Part shown: positions 11,908 to 25,104 of the stretch, piece after piece
Position numbering within the stretch: position 1 is the stretch's first letter
Layout: each line of letters opens with the position of its first letter
Source of the DNA: Rachycentron canadum
Lineage: Eukaryota; Chordata; Actinopteri; Carangiformes; Rachycentridae
Direction of reading: 5' to 3'
Length of the DNA: 64,000 nt
Assembly (NCBI GenBank): GCA_038496675.1
Contig: CM076662.1
Coordinates: 16,180,919 to 16,244,918, forward strand
The notes under the pieces: generated by a model
What the model saw: the letters and a program-made list of their open reading frames with translations, nothing else
What the model was told of the DNA's origin: nothing
The model's database searches: none
Made by a program: the position numbers and the translations under genes

Positions 11908-14759
11908 TTTATTGTGTTGGTCCAATAACGATAAATTAAAAAAACCAAAACAAAACAAGTGATATTCAGAGATTAAATCAACAGTTACAGCCTCCTGTTA
12001 AGTAACAACCCTCCTGAAATAATAAAAAACAATATGACAGGTGAGTCAAAATGTTGAGGGTATAGTGTGGTCAACATACAGCTTGGCGTTGAACATTCAG
12101 CGATTCTGAGCTTATTAAACAGAACTAACCACGGCAAAATGCTTGTTGTTAAATGAAGACTGAGACTGAAAACAATAAGATGGACATTCGATAATTCACC
12201 ATCTAGTCACAACGTTGGAAAAGATTCCTAAAATGACTGGATGAAGTTTTAAAAGTGTAAAAAGAAAAAAAAAAAAAATTAAAACTTAAATCTTCAGTCA
12301 AAGAAATTAAGACAAGAGAAAACAAATCACTCAAGCCCACTTACACACACACAGTATGAAAAAGCAAACCAAAAAAAAGAAAATTTGGCACAAAATATGA
12401 GATGCACATTTCACTTCAGAAAAATGTTTAACAGCGTGAAACCCACTGTTAGCTACTAATCCATATCAGGTTGTAATTTGGTTATTTAAATGCACTTGCG
12501 ACATTTATAAATTAACTGTTCAAGACTGTGACAGGAATAATTCACCAGCCGTTAGCACAGTATGTGACCAAAGGGAACACAGTGTCACTGATGCAAAGCA
12601 CCAAAAACCAGACGTAGCCAAGGTCGTCCCGTTACAGAGCTGCAGTTCACACTCAACCTGCGACCCCTGTTGGCGAGAAGAGTAACAGCAGCAGTTCACA
12701 CCTGTAAGTACAGACGTGCTGGCGACCACCGACCACCGGCTGACAAGGAAAATCGCACACGACGCAAACTATCAGACGCCCGATGTCAGACAATTTTTAT
12801 CACCCTTTGTTAGAATTTTGTTTGTTTTTACTGACAGGTTGCTGGTACTGAGGTCAGGGTGCTCCAAGTGTCATCATGTAAACTACGACCTCTAAATGTG
12901 TAGATTTAGTTTTGTTATTTGTTATTTAATCCTAGTTTGGTTATTCAAAACATTTTTTTTCAGTATTTTGTTTTTTTTTATACAGTTGTATCTATGAGTA
13001 TCAACATTGACCCGTTAGGATGAAATAAACTGAACCATGAGTGAAACTGAATGACATTATATTTAAAGAAATTCAAATAAAAGTTAACATCTGTTAAAGT
13101 TGAAGCAGCTTTTCCTCTCCAGCTGTTGGTTTGAGCTAATGGTGCTGCTACTTTCTGACCTGTAGGTGGTGCAGGTTGGTAAGTACAAGGTGGTCTGACT
13201 GTGACCAAGGAGCTCCCCCTTGTGGAGAATCTGCAGCCTGTTAGTGAGTTACAAGCCAGTTCCATGAGGTGTTTCACATCTAAAATTTATACCATCTGTT
13301 GTTGGTTATTGTTTGAGAGATGAGCAGTGCCTTGTAATGACTGTATGTTGGGCATCTTAAATGTCAGGTTTTACATGAAACTGTTTTTGTTGAAATTTTT
13401 AACCACCACATACCATCACACTTAACCTTTTAATTTTCCACAGCAGCAGCATCACTGATATTTTGTTTAACCTAATGATATTAATTCAGTCTCCTCGTTA
13501 ACAGTCAGTGCCAACACTGACATGCTGATAGCAACGCTCCAGCTCCTAATGGTCCAGAGGCTTTTAAAATAAAACCATGGTTCTGTAAGCCTCAACCCTG
13601 TCGATGATAAATGTCAGCAAACTAAGTGACAGGAAGGACATGAAAACAAAGGAATAGAAAGTGTGTAACGGCTCCGATGGGAGCGATAGCATAAGATTAC
13701 AGAGCCTTCTCAGACCTTGGTCTTCATACAGGTAACGTAATGTCTAATATATATATATATGTATATATGTGTATATATATATACACACACACATATATAT
13801 ATGAAATTATCTTAAGTCACTTCAAGGCAACATTTGTTTCTTGAATAAAAACTTGAAGCACAACTAGCCTTCAGTTTGAACAGAAAAATATACAACCCAA
13901 ACTGTACTACTAATCTAGAGAATGGCAAGTAAACAGTAAAACAGTTTCAGCTAATAAAGTGGTCTCAGTTTCACACTTTTCTCTGTAAGAAGTGTGTGAC
14001 ATTTAAACAAAGTGTGGTCTTACGAAGCTTTTCATATGTGAACTGGTTGACCCATCCTGACTTGAGATTAAACAGCGCCGGTCTGCAGAGACTCCTCTCA
14101 CAGGTTTACAGTTGCTGTACTTCCCTGCTGTGCACACAGAGGAAAAACTGTGTTCCCTTCTTGGATGCTTTAACAGAGCCGTAGTCGCACCGGAACAGAA
14201 GTTAATGTGAGAAAGACCATTAGACAAGTGCTCAACTAACTGTTTGTTACTCTTTCGTTGGACAAACAGACAAAGTTGCCACTTCACTGGCTACAGAGGA
14301 AGATGAATAATCACACAGGGATTTAGTAACATTTGAGATATACCCCACTCACACTCTAAACCAAATTGCTTCGGTTCTGTTTTGCACCAGGAGAGGGGCG
14401 AACGGCTGTATGCTCCACTCTGTTACTGCTTTATAGGACCCAAGGATTAGAGTCCAGCTCGACCAAGTCTCGCACACCTTTCCACTGCAGCCCGAAAAAT
14501 ACTCACACTCTCTTCATACGTGGTCTTTAGAGAGTCCTCAAAATAGCCTGCTTTTAAAAAAGAAAAAGGGCTGCTAAGGAACGACTGCCCACTTTTGTGC
14601 TGTGGACACAAACACACGGACACAGACCTCGTCATGACACTCCAGTCTGATGTGTGCCTGAGGTGCGAGTGTGTCCATGTCGTAAAATGTGTGGGTCTGT
14701 CCATGTGTGCAGGGTTTTTTTTGGGGTATAGTGAGGGTGTCTGCCCTCTCTAGCTGAGG
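11908..14759 (-). other. Probable 3' UTR and downstream flank of the MFSD14 gene
   Basis: This non-coding stretch follows the stop codon at 14760-14762. A minus-strand AATAAA lies at 11908-11913. If it is used, the 3' UTR would be about 2.85 kb. Long 3' UTRs are plausible for this family, but the actual cleavage site cannot be told from sequence. A palindromic TA/CA microsatellite lies at 13746-13803. Confidence 0.4.
13746..13803. repeat. TA/TG/CA compound microsatellite with dyad symmetry
   Basis: TATATA blocks flank TGTATATATGTGTATA and then ACACACACAC. The tract can therefore fold back on itself. It lies within the probable 3' UTR of the MFSD14 gene. Confidence 0.85.
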
Positions 14760-15728
14760 TTATACACTGCTGTCCTCCAGCAGAGGCTCCTTGCCCTCTG
14801 CCCCGCTGCCCTGGGGGCTGTGAGAGTGACTCTGTGCCCCGTTGCTGTGCTTCTTGTAGGCACCAGGCCTCATGCCTGGCCCCGTGTGCTCTGGGATAAA
14901 GAGGGCGACCAGCAGAGACAGCAGCACTGAACATGCACCAAACAGGAAGGGAGGACCTGGGATGATGGCACTCTGGAGAGGACAGATAGACAAATATTCA
15001 GTTAAAGCACAGCTGCAACATATTCTTTGTATTGTGCAAATGACTTAAATGTCATTTTTCATTTATGTTCACCTCATCGGTGGGGTTAGCCATGTTGGGT
15101 TTGGCACCTTTCTCAGAGCCATCTGTGTCAGTTAGCTCCACGTGGAACAAGTAGAAGACAAAACCATAAAGAGCAGGGCCTAAGCCATTACAGAGGCCCC
15201 GGATTCCTGTAATCATCCCCTGGACAACACCTACAGACAAACAGACACAACCACAAACACTGTCAGGAAAATCTCTAATAGGTGCCACATTTTATTGTTA
15301 AATCTGACTGAGAATTCATGTTATTTGACAGGAAAACACACAACATAACCTGAATCTTATCTAAGTTATCTAACAGCAAGTCGGCCATTTTCTGCAAATA
15401 ACATACATGTTCCAACTTTCAACTCATGAAGACAAAGCTGTTAACAATGGGCTGGTTAGCACTAACTGAACTAAAAATATCTAATTGTAGCATCTTTAAG
15501 TGATAAGAGCTGTACAATTAATCTGAAAAGTAGATCATATACCAAAGTCAGACTGTCCATCTCTCTTCCCTGTTTGGTATCATATTGGCAGTGACTCCCA
15601 GACTGATAAACAAACTGTTGAGAAACTCACCTTGTTGGTCTGGATCTGCATTTCGCGACACAATTGCGCTGATGGCAGGGAAAGTTATGCTGGACATGGC
15701 TGCAACAGCTCCGGCTGCCCACATCATC
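14760..15728 (-). other. mfsd14b: MFSD14 exons 10-12: last helices and C-terminal tail
   Basis: Exon 10 is 15631-15728, exon 11 is 15073-15230 and exon 12 is 14760-14972 with the TAA stop at 14760-14762. They encode WMMWAAGAVAAMSSITFPA, the QGMITGIRGLCNGLGPALYG helix pair, a variable loop (TDTDGSEKGAKPNMANPTDE) and the last helix. A serine/histidine-rich cytosolic tail follows and ends KEPLLEDSSV. The terminal EPLLxD element is shared by both mammalian paralogues and resembles an acidic dileucine sorting signal. Confidence 0.9.
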
Positions 15729-18700
15729 CTACAACCAACAACAAACATTTGTTAATGATATGAACAAAATTGTATTTAACCTTTAAAAAAAATTGAATTT
15801 TTACCTGTCTTTTAAGGTGGGTTAAAGGTCTTTTATTAAGGTTAAAACCTCAAGAGTTAAAAACAAAGTATGAATAAAAAATAAGCAGTGATTGAGGCTC
15901 CAAAGTCCGAAAATGACAAACGTCAAAGATAATATTAGATTAAAATGTTCCTCCTATTCCATTTGGTAAAAGAGGATGTTGTGCCCTTTTTTGTGAACAT
16001 GGGAGGAATTCTCAGCTTAATATCTGATACGGCCAACTTGACCTTTGTTAAACCTAATTTCCAGGGTATTGACTAAAGGACAGAGCAACAATAAGAAGAT
16101 GTTTTGTTGTTGTGACTGTTTCTTTCAGAATCAATAGATATTGTGGCTGTTCTGTCTTTGCCCTCTAGGGCAAAACAACAACAGAAACTGATGAGGCTGT
16201 TATGATCTCACTTCAGGAGAAATGAAACTGACCCGTGTCAGTAGCAGGTGGGCGTTTGGTAAAAGCACCGTGAAACAAATTTTAGGTTTTAAGCAAATGA
16301 AAAAACAAAAACTTTAAATGCACTTTAAAATGAACAAGCTACTGCCTGTTCATTTTAAAGTAAGTTTCTAAAAGTGTAGCATCACTGTGCAGATGTAGTT
16401 ACTACTCACAAATAAACATGGCCTTAATGAGTGAAACAAAATCTTCAAAGTTACAACAATATATTGATGACATTAGAAAGTCTTCGTAATCAGATTACAG
16501 CATCTCCACCTGTCTGCAGACTTTTCCATGACTCTGGCTATGGCTGTGCTCCCCTCTAGTGGATTTTCATGGGATTACAACAACAGAGGACAAGCACAAG
16601 ATAAGATATTGTAGTGTCAAGGAGCATTGAAACACAGTATTAATAACTTAAAATCAAATTCAAAAACACCCGTTTACAGGGGGATGGGGCATTAACCACA
16701 CAGGGCTACTGTGTAGTTTGCATTGATTTGAATTATTATTATTCCACTGAAGACCTGAGGGCAGCACAGTGATGTAGTGATTAGCACTGTCGCTTCACTG
16801 CAAGAAGGTCCTGGTTCTTTTAAAATTCAAATATCTAATTATAGAGTCTTTAAATGATAGATAGATCTGAACAATTAAATTATCTGGAAAGTAGATCATA
16901 TACCAAAATAAACACTGTCCATCGCTCTTGGTGTTGGTTTGGTATCATACTGAAACAAACATCCACTGCGTGGAGTTTCCACGTTCTTTGTGCCTTTCTG
17001 GGTGTCTGTCTAATGAATAGGCCTGCGGCTTTGCACCACGCTGTGAAAATGCTTTGACACATTAGATTCCTCTTTTTCTTAGAATTATATTTGCAGAGCA
17101 ATTACGTTATATTTAATCTCTAGTGGCTTTTGTGAAGATGGCCTAAACTATTGAGTCTGAGCTCCATTGATATATAAATAACCAGTGATCAGTGGTGTCC
17201 TGTGTAGAATAAATGCAAAGGCGTCTGTGTGTGTGTCTGTGTGTGCAAGTAACTGACCAGGGCTGAGAGCCAAAGCCATACCACGCCAGCTGGAGGATCT
17301 GGAAGCCAAGGCCAAGCAGGATTGTGTTCTTATTCCCTATTGAACGCATCAGGATCCCCAACACCACCGTCTGAGACAACATAAGCAAATTATTTTCTGA
17401 AATAATTAGCCCATAATTGATAGAAGATTTCACTGTAAAAAAATTAATTTCACTAGTTCACCCCCTCATATGTTGGGGTTGTAGATTGCTGCTTTACTGT
17501 CAGGTGAGGGTGTGGTGTCATGTACAGATTGCCCCAATTTGACACAAATATGTGATTTTCCGATTTATACAAATAAATTTGGACTTGACGGCAAGTTGCC
17601 AACTTGTTCTCCAGGGAATAGTGAAGTGCATTTCTCACCATTTTCTGTCATTTTATAGACATGAGATGTAATTAGAATTAATTGCCAGACAAATAGCAGG
17701 TTAATCAATAAAGGAAATGCTCATTAAAAACACAAATGTAAGGGGAAGGTTCAAAAGAGTTTTTTTTTTCCCAGTACCTGAGCTAGTATTGACAGGATCC
17801 CCACTACAGCGATAAAGGCAGCCACTGTCTCTGATGAGAAGCCTATGACCTGAGGGGGGGAGAGCAAGACAGTTAAGTTAACACAGGTTAGGACATGACT
17901 GTTCCCCTAAATACAAGCACAGAAACCAAAAGCATTTAAGATTTTCACTCTCTTAAGAAACTAGAGAACACAATGGTGGGGGGAACACTGCACCTTGGAA
18001 TGACAAAAAAAATATTATTTATTATATTTTTTTCTTCCCCAGTTAACTCGAGACCATCTTGCAATGGGATCACACCAGCCACCACCTGTAAACATGTTGA
18101 CATTCTGGCCCATAACTACTCAGTACTCGGAGGGCAGACACACACCCATCTTTAAACTCTCCTATTTTGATCTCATCTATACACTTTAAATGTTTTTTGT
18201 CTTTATGTTGCACGAGTGTGGCCGCAGTGAAAAAAATAAAAAATAAATAACACCTTGTCGGTCAATGTCAGAGCTACCAGCTGCTTCCAGGTGCTACCAG
18301 TCTATAAATTAACAGGGATCTGCAGCTGTCCATTTCTGGCTACTTGCATTTTCAAATGCTCTGATTTTCCTGTAGTTGCAATTTGCTGAGACACTTAATG
18401 AATTTGCTCTACTTATTCACACACTGAAACAGGCTGCTCAGCAAACCTGCTGATCCAATCTTAAAGCAATGTAGGTGAAAGTGTCTGCTCAGCAAATTTG
18501 CCCAAGATGTACTGAGATCATTTCCTGAGCCTTCGAGTAGTAATTTCTGCTTTTTATTTGCAACACAAATGGCAAAAACCACTTCACACTTACGACAACT
18601 CTGTAGTTGTTACTACATTACATGAGTACTAATGGACTCAGTACTCATGGATCAGACCACACTCATCTTAACGAGAAACACACAAACAATCATTATCATC

Positions 18701-21700
18701 CCCGTTGTTACAGCTGGTAAATATAACAAGAATCCATCCATTTTACCTTCCATCAACATCTAATACTAGAGATGTGTGGTAGCAAATGTACATAATGTGT
18801 CTAAACAGTGTTTATGTGTACAATCCAGTCATGTTTGTGACCTTTCTGCCAGAGAGAAGTGTTACCTGTCTGAGATAGAGGAAGAAGCTGGAGTACTGCC
18901 CGGCCTCAGGGAGGTAGGAGAGAAACACTGTGATACAGATGAGGAGCACCGTGGAGTCCTGGCCCACTTTACGCAGAGACTGGACAAGAGAACAGCAGGA
19001 ACAATTTAAAAACTTTACAACATGAACTATATCAGTGACATTTCTGATGTTCCTTAACCATGTTCCTAAAGGTCAAGGATGCAAATTAAAGATGTAAGAT
19101 GCATATACTTGTTGTACTGATATAAACTCTGGACTAAAAGATTGTCTTAAAAAAATCCGTGAGCCTGACTTGAAAAGTCAACTTATCTTTCAAGAGTTTC
19201 CACACTTTTTTTATAACTTGTAGCACCATTAGGTGTGTTCCCAGTATGAGGCTCATTCCAAAATGAAAACAGTCAATTATAAAAAGCCTTTCAATAGCTT
19301 AACCGTAAAGATATTTGTATTCCAACCAAAACACACTGATGGCTGATAAAACAAAGTATTCTGTAATCAAACCTGTGCATACTACTGGATCATAACTGAT
19401 GAAAAACGACCAAAAAGACGATTGTGTTTTTACTCACAGCGAAGGGGTCTGCCTGTTCCCAGGAGATGGGTGCTCCCCACGATGCTGGCCTCATCTTCTC
19501 TGGCAATGACTCTGGCACAGCCACGAGGATGAAGCAGATGTCGAGCAGGGCGATGGCCGTGGCCAGGATCACCACCAAAGTGTCACCGTAGGCCACAGAC
19601 AGGTAGGCTCCAATGGCTGGACTGGTAACCAGGCTGGCTGCAAAGGTAGCCGATACCTGGAGGGAGCGTGAAGCAGAGGTGAGCTTTGAAACGTGTTACA
19701 AATTCTTCACAGATAATCAATCCGGTGAGTTCATGAAACATATTCAGGGATGTGATAATCAGCTTCAGTTGACTATCTCCTTACCAAACCGTATGCTGTG
19801 CTCCTCTCATGCTCCTGCGTGATGTCGGCCACATAGGCAAAGATCACGGAAAAGGTGACCGCAAAGACGCCGGACATGGAGATAACTGCAAAGTACCACC
19901 TGAAAGAAGAGGAGGCTTGGCCTGTCAGCACAGACAAACTGAAACGAATAAAGCTGACCCTCTTTAATTTGTAATGTATGTTAATACAATCAACAACTTA
20001 ATCATGGTTCACTGTGTTAAATGTCCTAATATCAGGTTGACAATTTATCATTATATTAGATTTGTAACCTTTCATAGACTATTTTAATAAACTAACTAGC
20101 TGTTGTTGATAATACATAAAAGGCGGGGTACAGCATCACCCCCCCCACCCCCCCTTCTTCTTTTTACATCAAATCAATGCTTAAAAACTTATTCATTTCT
20201 ATTTAGGCATTCACATGATGTGCCTTAGCTCCAAAAAGTATTAAAACAATGAAGTTTAACTTTATGTTTGCACTCACCATGGGCTGATCTTCATCAGTGG
20301 AATGGGTGCACAAGTGAAGAAGACTGTTAGCAGCAGGAAAGACTTGCGTCCCCATACGTCTGACAATGCTCCAATCAGTGGAGCACTCAGAAACGATAAT
20401 AGGCCCTAGAGAGGATGAAGTGAGAGATGGACATTGGATAACGGTAAGTAAAATGTTTCAGAGAAGAAGGTATTTGTTGAACAGAGAGCTGCAAATGGAA
20501 AGCTTGAGTGAAATTACTACTCAAAGACCGACAGTGATTCAAGTCCACACACTACTGATGTGTGTAATTAGTCGATTAAACCATTAAATGTTGCTAAACA
20601 TGCTAGTCTGCAGAAATACTATACTCCATGTGCTGATGTTGTGAACAAACAAGGTGGAAAGTGGGACAGTTGACATCTGAAAAGAATTTTAAAAATAAAG
20701 TTGGATAGATGGATTGATGAGATTGTTTACCCACAGATGCTGTGATCCACAGACTGAAAAGATAACATCATGAAAATGTTGTGTTCATTGTTGGATTAGT
20801 CGACTCCTATAAACTTTAATTTCCTTTCAATCAACAGGTAAATCTGTCATTAGTCCTCAGCCAGTTTTGAAAGTTGTAGTTTGGTAGAGGGCCATGTACA
20901 TGATGTAACTACAGTCTAATCCTATAGCTAATGTGTGTCACACATCTTTAAAGATTATAAATTTTAGTTGTGGCTACTGAGTTTGTCCCTTAAAATCATG
21001 GCAACAAAGGCAACCAACAGCTTAACCATCATTGTTTGTGCAAATGGGGGTCTAGGTTATCATCAAGCTATTGTAGCTGTCACACTGCAATTTTTCTGCT
21101 CTAAAAAAAACCAAACAAAAAAACAAAAACAAAAAACAAACAAACAAAAAAATAAAACATGGAAACTGAGAAATGAACACATGAACAAACATACTGACTG
21201 ACACATCGTGAGAGCAGAGGTGGTCTTTAAAATGTTTGCTAAAAGGAGATATTGAATGTTTTAAGTAATGCTTTGTTTTTCCTTAAGCCATTAACTATTT
21301 TGTCATCAGCATGAAAAACAGGTTTGTCTTATTTAGTCTAGACAAAACAAAAAACATTTTAATGGTATCTGGTCACTCCTCCTAATTTTGATCTACAGAA
21401 ATTGAAACTAAAACATCACAACAGTTGCCATCACAAAAAATAAAATAATTACAGGATGTCCCCTCCAACTGTCTTTAGTCACACTCTCTCCTCTCTGAAT
21501 AACTACGGCTAGATTGTACTTGACACTTAAAAGGTGCTTCAGCCGAGCTACTCTGTGACCAGCTGAGGAACCTGCCATGGTTACTAGAAAACTTGTAGGT
21601 CTCAAGCAGGGCTTATCTGAACAAAAACAGTCATGTTCAACAAATCTTCCATGGGCAAATAAAAGAAAGACAAACTCGCAGCTCTGAAGAAGGATGTTAA

Positions 21701-24700
21701 TTGACAGCAGATGTGATCCTTAAAACAGCTGGTGTTCCTTGCTATGTGACTCATGTGTTTAATATTCCATTAATCCACAAAAACTGCCCAAGTATAAGGA
21801 AAGCAAAAAGAATATATTATTTCTTCTTTTTTTCTCGTGAACAATTTCAAATCAACAGCACATTTCTGTGCTGTTTGCTTTTACCCTGCTGTAGATAAAC
21901 AGACCAGAGAGAACTCAACATGTGAGAGTACTTTTCTGTTAATATGCACATATCACTGTTACATTGCTGTCACAAGAGACAGCGTTGAACATAGTTTTGC
22001 TGTTCCTGTCTACTGATATCTCTTACCTTGACACCATGAATAAGCCCATTCATCAGGAATGTGTGTTGGGGGAATGTTTGGTGTAATACCTGGGGAGCAA
22101 ACACAGATAACACCACATGAAATGACCACAAAGAAAACCCCCAGTTTGTATCATGGTTCAGTGAAATAGTAAAACACACTAGTTTATGCAAACTAGTGAG
22201 ACTGTACAATAATCCATAATCCAGAAGAAATGAATTGGAAATGTATAAAGATACCTGTTACAGTCATTTTTTAATCTTAAATTGTTTTTATCAAGCATGG
22301 AAACATGAAGAGAGCACCATTAAAAACTCTTATCAAAGCTTTTAATGCTTTTCCCTTTTCTTGTTTTTATGTGAGACATATAATGTGCCAAATTGCTGTT
22401 TTTTTTTTTTTTAAATGGGACCTGCACGCTGATCTGTGAAGTATAATATTTCAATGTGATGCTGAAATGTGTATGATGGTAGAAAAACAATCTGATTCTG
22501 ATTGTACGGAAGAAAAAACACAATGAATAAATATGTTATATAAATATATATATAAATATATATATTGTATGCATCAAATACAAACATTTTTTACGTGTGG
22601 GGAACCATTAAAGTGTGTTATATGGTACAATCACTGTTGAAACATGACTGGCCTCATGGAAAAGCTCTTTTGTCTCTTTGATCAGGCCATGGCCTACCTT
22701 CATTTTTTTCAGTGGCCTCTAGCTAATCTGAGTATGAATTCAAAAGATATTTTCAGCCCTGTAAGTGTATTTCCACAGAGGATGTGACCCAACCGGTTTT
22801 TGAGTTCTGGGGCAAAAACTGTCCGGTAAAAACATGTATGTACATATGCAGGTTAGAAGACTTTCCAAAGCTGATGAAGTGGCAAGTTTTGGTCTGTACC
22901 AAGGGCTGTCATGGTTACAAGTGTCATTCGTGGTTATTGTCAGACTGAATGAGTACTTTTAGTCACTGTTTATTTCATCTCTGTTTTGTTGAGGGTGAAC
23001 ATTTATTGTTAGCATATACGATTGTGATACAGATTGTAACCAGAGAGACTAGAGGGGTTTACGTCCTCACGCAACCTTCACATTAGGTCCTAGCTACAAG
23101 ACCTGTGTAATATCAGATCTCTCACCACACATCTTTCTCAAATCGGTTGTGTTATAGCATCATGTCTGACTTTTAGTGACATCCGTTAACTGATTTTTAG
23201 ATAAAAACTATATACACAATTTTTACAGAAAATATTCTGGTATTTTTTAATGTGGAAATAGGCATTTGGAAACAGATTTAGACCAAAAACAAAAACTAAG
23301 GAAGGGATTATGATATAAATCCCCTTCTTAGTTATTAAACAAAAACAGGTTTTCTGTGAGTGACAATGTTTAGTTTGTAGCGGATTTTCCACAATATAAA
23401 CAACTGTAAAAGTAAAATATTTGAGGATACATACAGCCAGACACTGTATCCCTTAATAACTTTATCTTCATAGGAATGCAGAGAGGAAGGAGGATGTTTA
23501 GATGGGTAAAAATCCATGGGATGTTTGGTTCAAAGTTCATAACATCAGTGTGGAGCAAATATTGTTTGTAAGTGTCATTGACACCAGTGAGAGGCATGAA
23601 AACAGTTTAATTTAGGGCATGTGGAGCTTGACCAAGACTGAACAACAGGAGCTGGTTATTGTTGAGGGGTACAGAGGGAAAGCTCAGTGCATGGCTAAGA
23701 ATCCCCTCTGTTCCTCTGGGAGTCAGTTACCCAACACACACAGACTGTGAATACTCAGTGAAGACTGTTGCTGCTGGATACTAATGAAGCAGTGCGCTCA
23801 TTGGGAGCAGTGAAGCAGTCCCTCTCATTTTCAGGCGCCTTCTGATTAGTCCAAAATGCAAATCCTGCCTCCGCCCAGGGATCTTGAGGGCAACAAACCC
23901 CAAGTAATTAATGCCTAACAGTTACACACACAACCACCTCTTCAAACAAGAGACTGCTGGAAAGTATTGCATTGCATAAGCCTGTCTGATTCACATCATG
24001 TGGCTCACAGATGTTTGCTTATCGTCTGTTCGAGATACCAGTTTCTACACAAAGTAATTATATATTTGAGGAAAAATGCGCACAAATAAAAGAGAGGAAT
24101 TCAATACATGCGGAGTTTGACTGAAAAAATTAAAAGCTAATGTCAGAAAGTTAGTGTACAATTCCATTGATATGAGTAATCTTTGTGTTTTACTTACAAA
24201 ATAGATCTTGTTTTGTATTATTGACTGTAAATTATTGACTGATGACTTTCTGGTGACATGTCACATTTTGGAAAGAAAATCCTCTAAATAATGCTGTTTG
24301 AGTTGCCTGTAGCAAATACTTGAACCACACTACTCTACAGAGCACAGAGGTGAATGTGTGGAGTGGTTTGCCTGGCATCTGTGCTGTGGCCTGAAAACAC
24401 AAACCAGTGACCCCCTGATAAGCCTTTTCAACAAAGAACTGGTGCTCAAACAATACAACTGTTTGATGCCCTTTTCATATTTCTCAGCCCATTAGCGCCT
24501 GCCCAAAACATCTGCCAACACAAACAAACATAAAAAACAAAACAAAACAGCGTCACCCAGGGCCTTGCTCATTTGATTAGGGATTCAATTATTCATAGAC
24601 ACTGATGGGCCTTGTGTGATTCCAGTCAATGGGAAATGCCACTCTTTGGCAAGATTTGCAGAGAAGAAAAGTGTAGGCGTATGAATATACAACAAACTGT

Positions 24701-25071
24701 TATGTCAGTTGACACGCTGCTTCCAAGCAGCATGTCAAAGTGAAGTGTGCGAGTAGTCGGGCCTACCGTGAGCATCGGGGTGGTGAGGAGACCCCATGCA
24801 AAAAACTCCAGGAAGATGACCACCACAGCATGGTAAACACTGGGCTCACCGATTCCCTGAGGCTAAATGGAGAGACAGACCCAAAGACACAAAGATAGAA
24901 AGGTGATTAGTCAACAAACAGCAAAACATCTTAATATGCAAAGTGGCTATTAGTGATAATACATTAACAGACCAATCCTTAAACTAGAATCTACTTTAAG
25001 GACACATTTGCTTAATGATACTGTGCATAACCTGATCTTGTGTATCAACCCACAATTAGGTAAGAGTGTGT

Positions 25072-25104
<33 letters not shown>

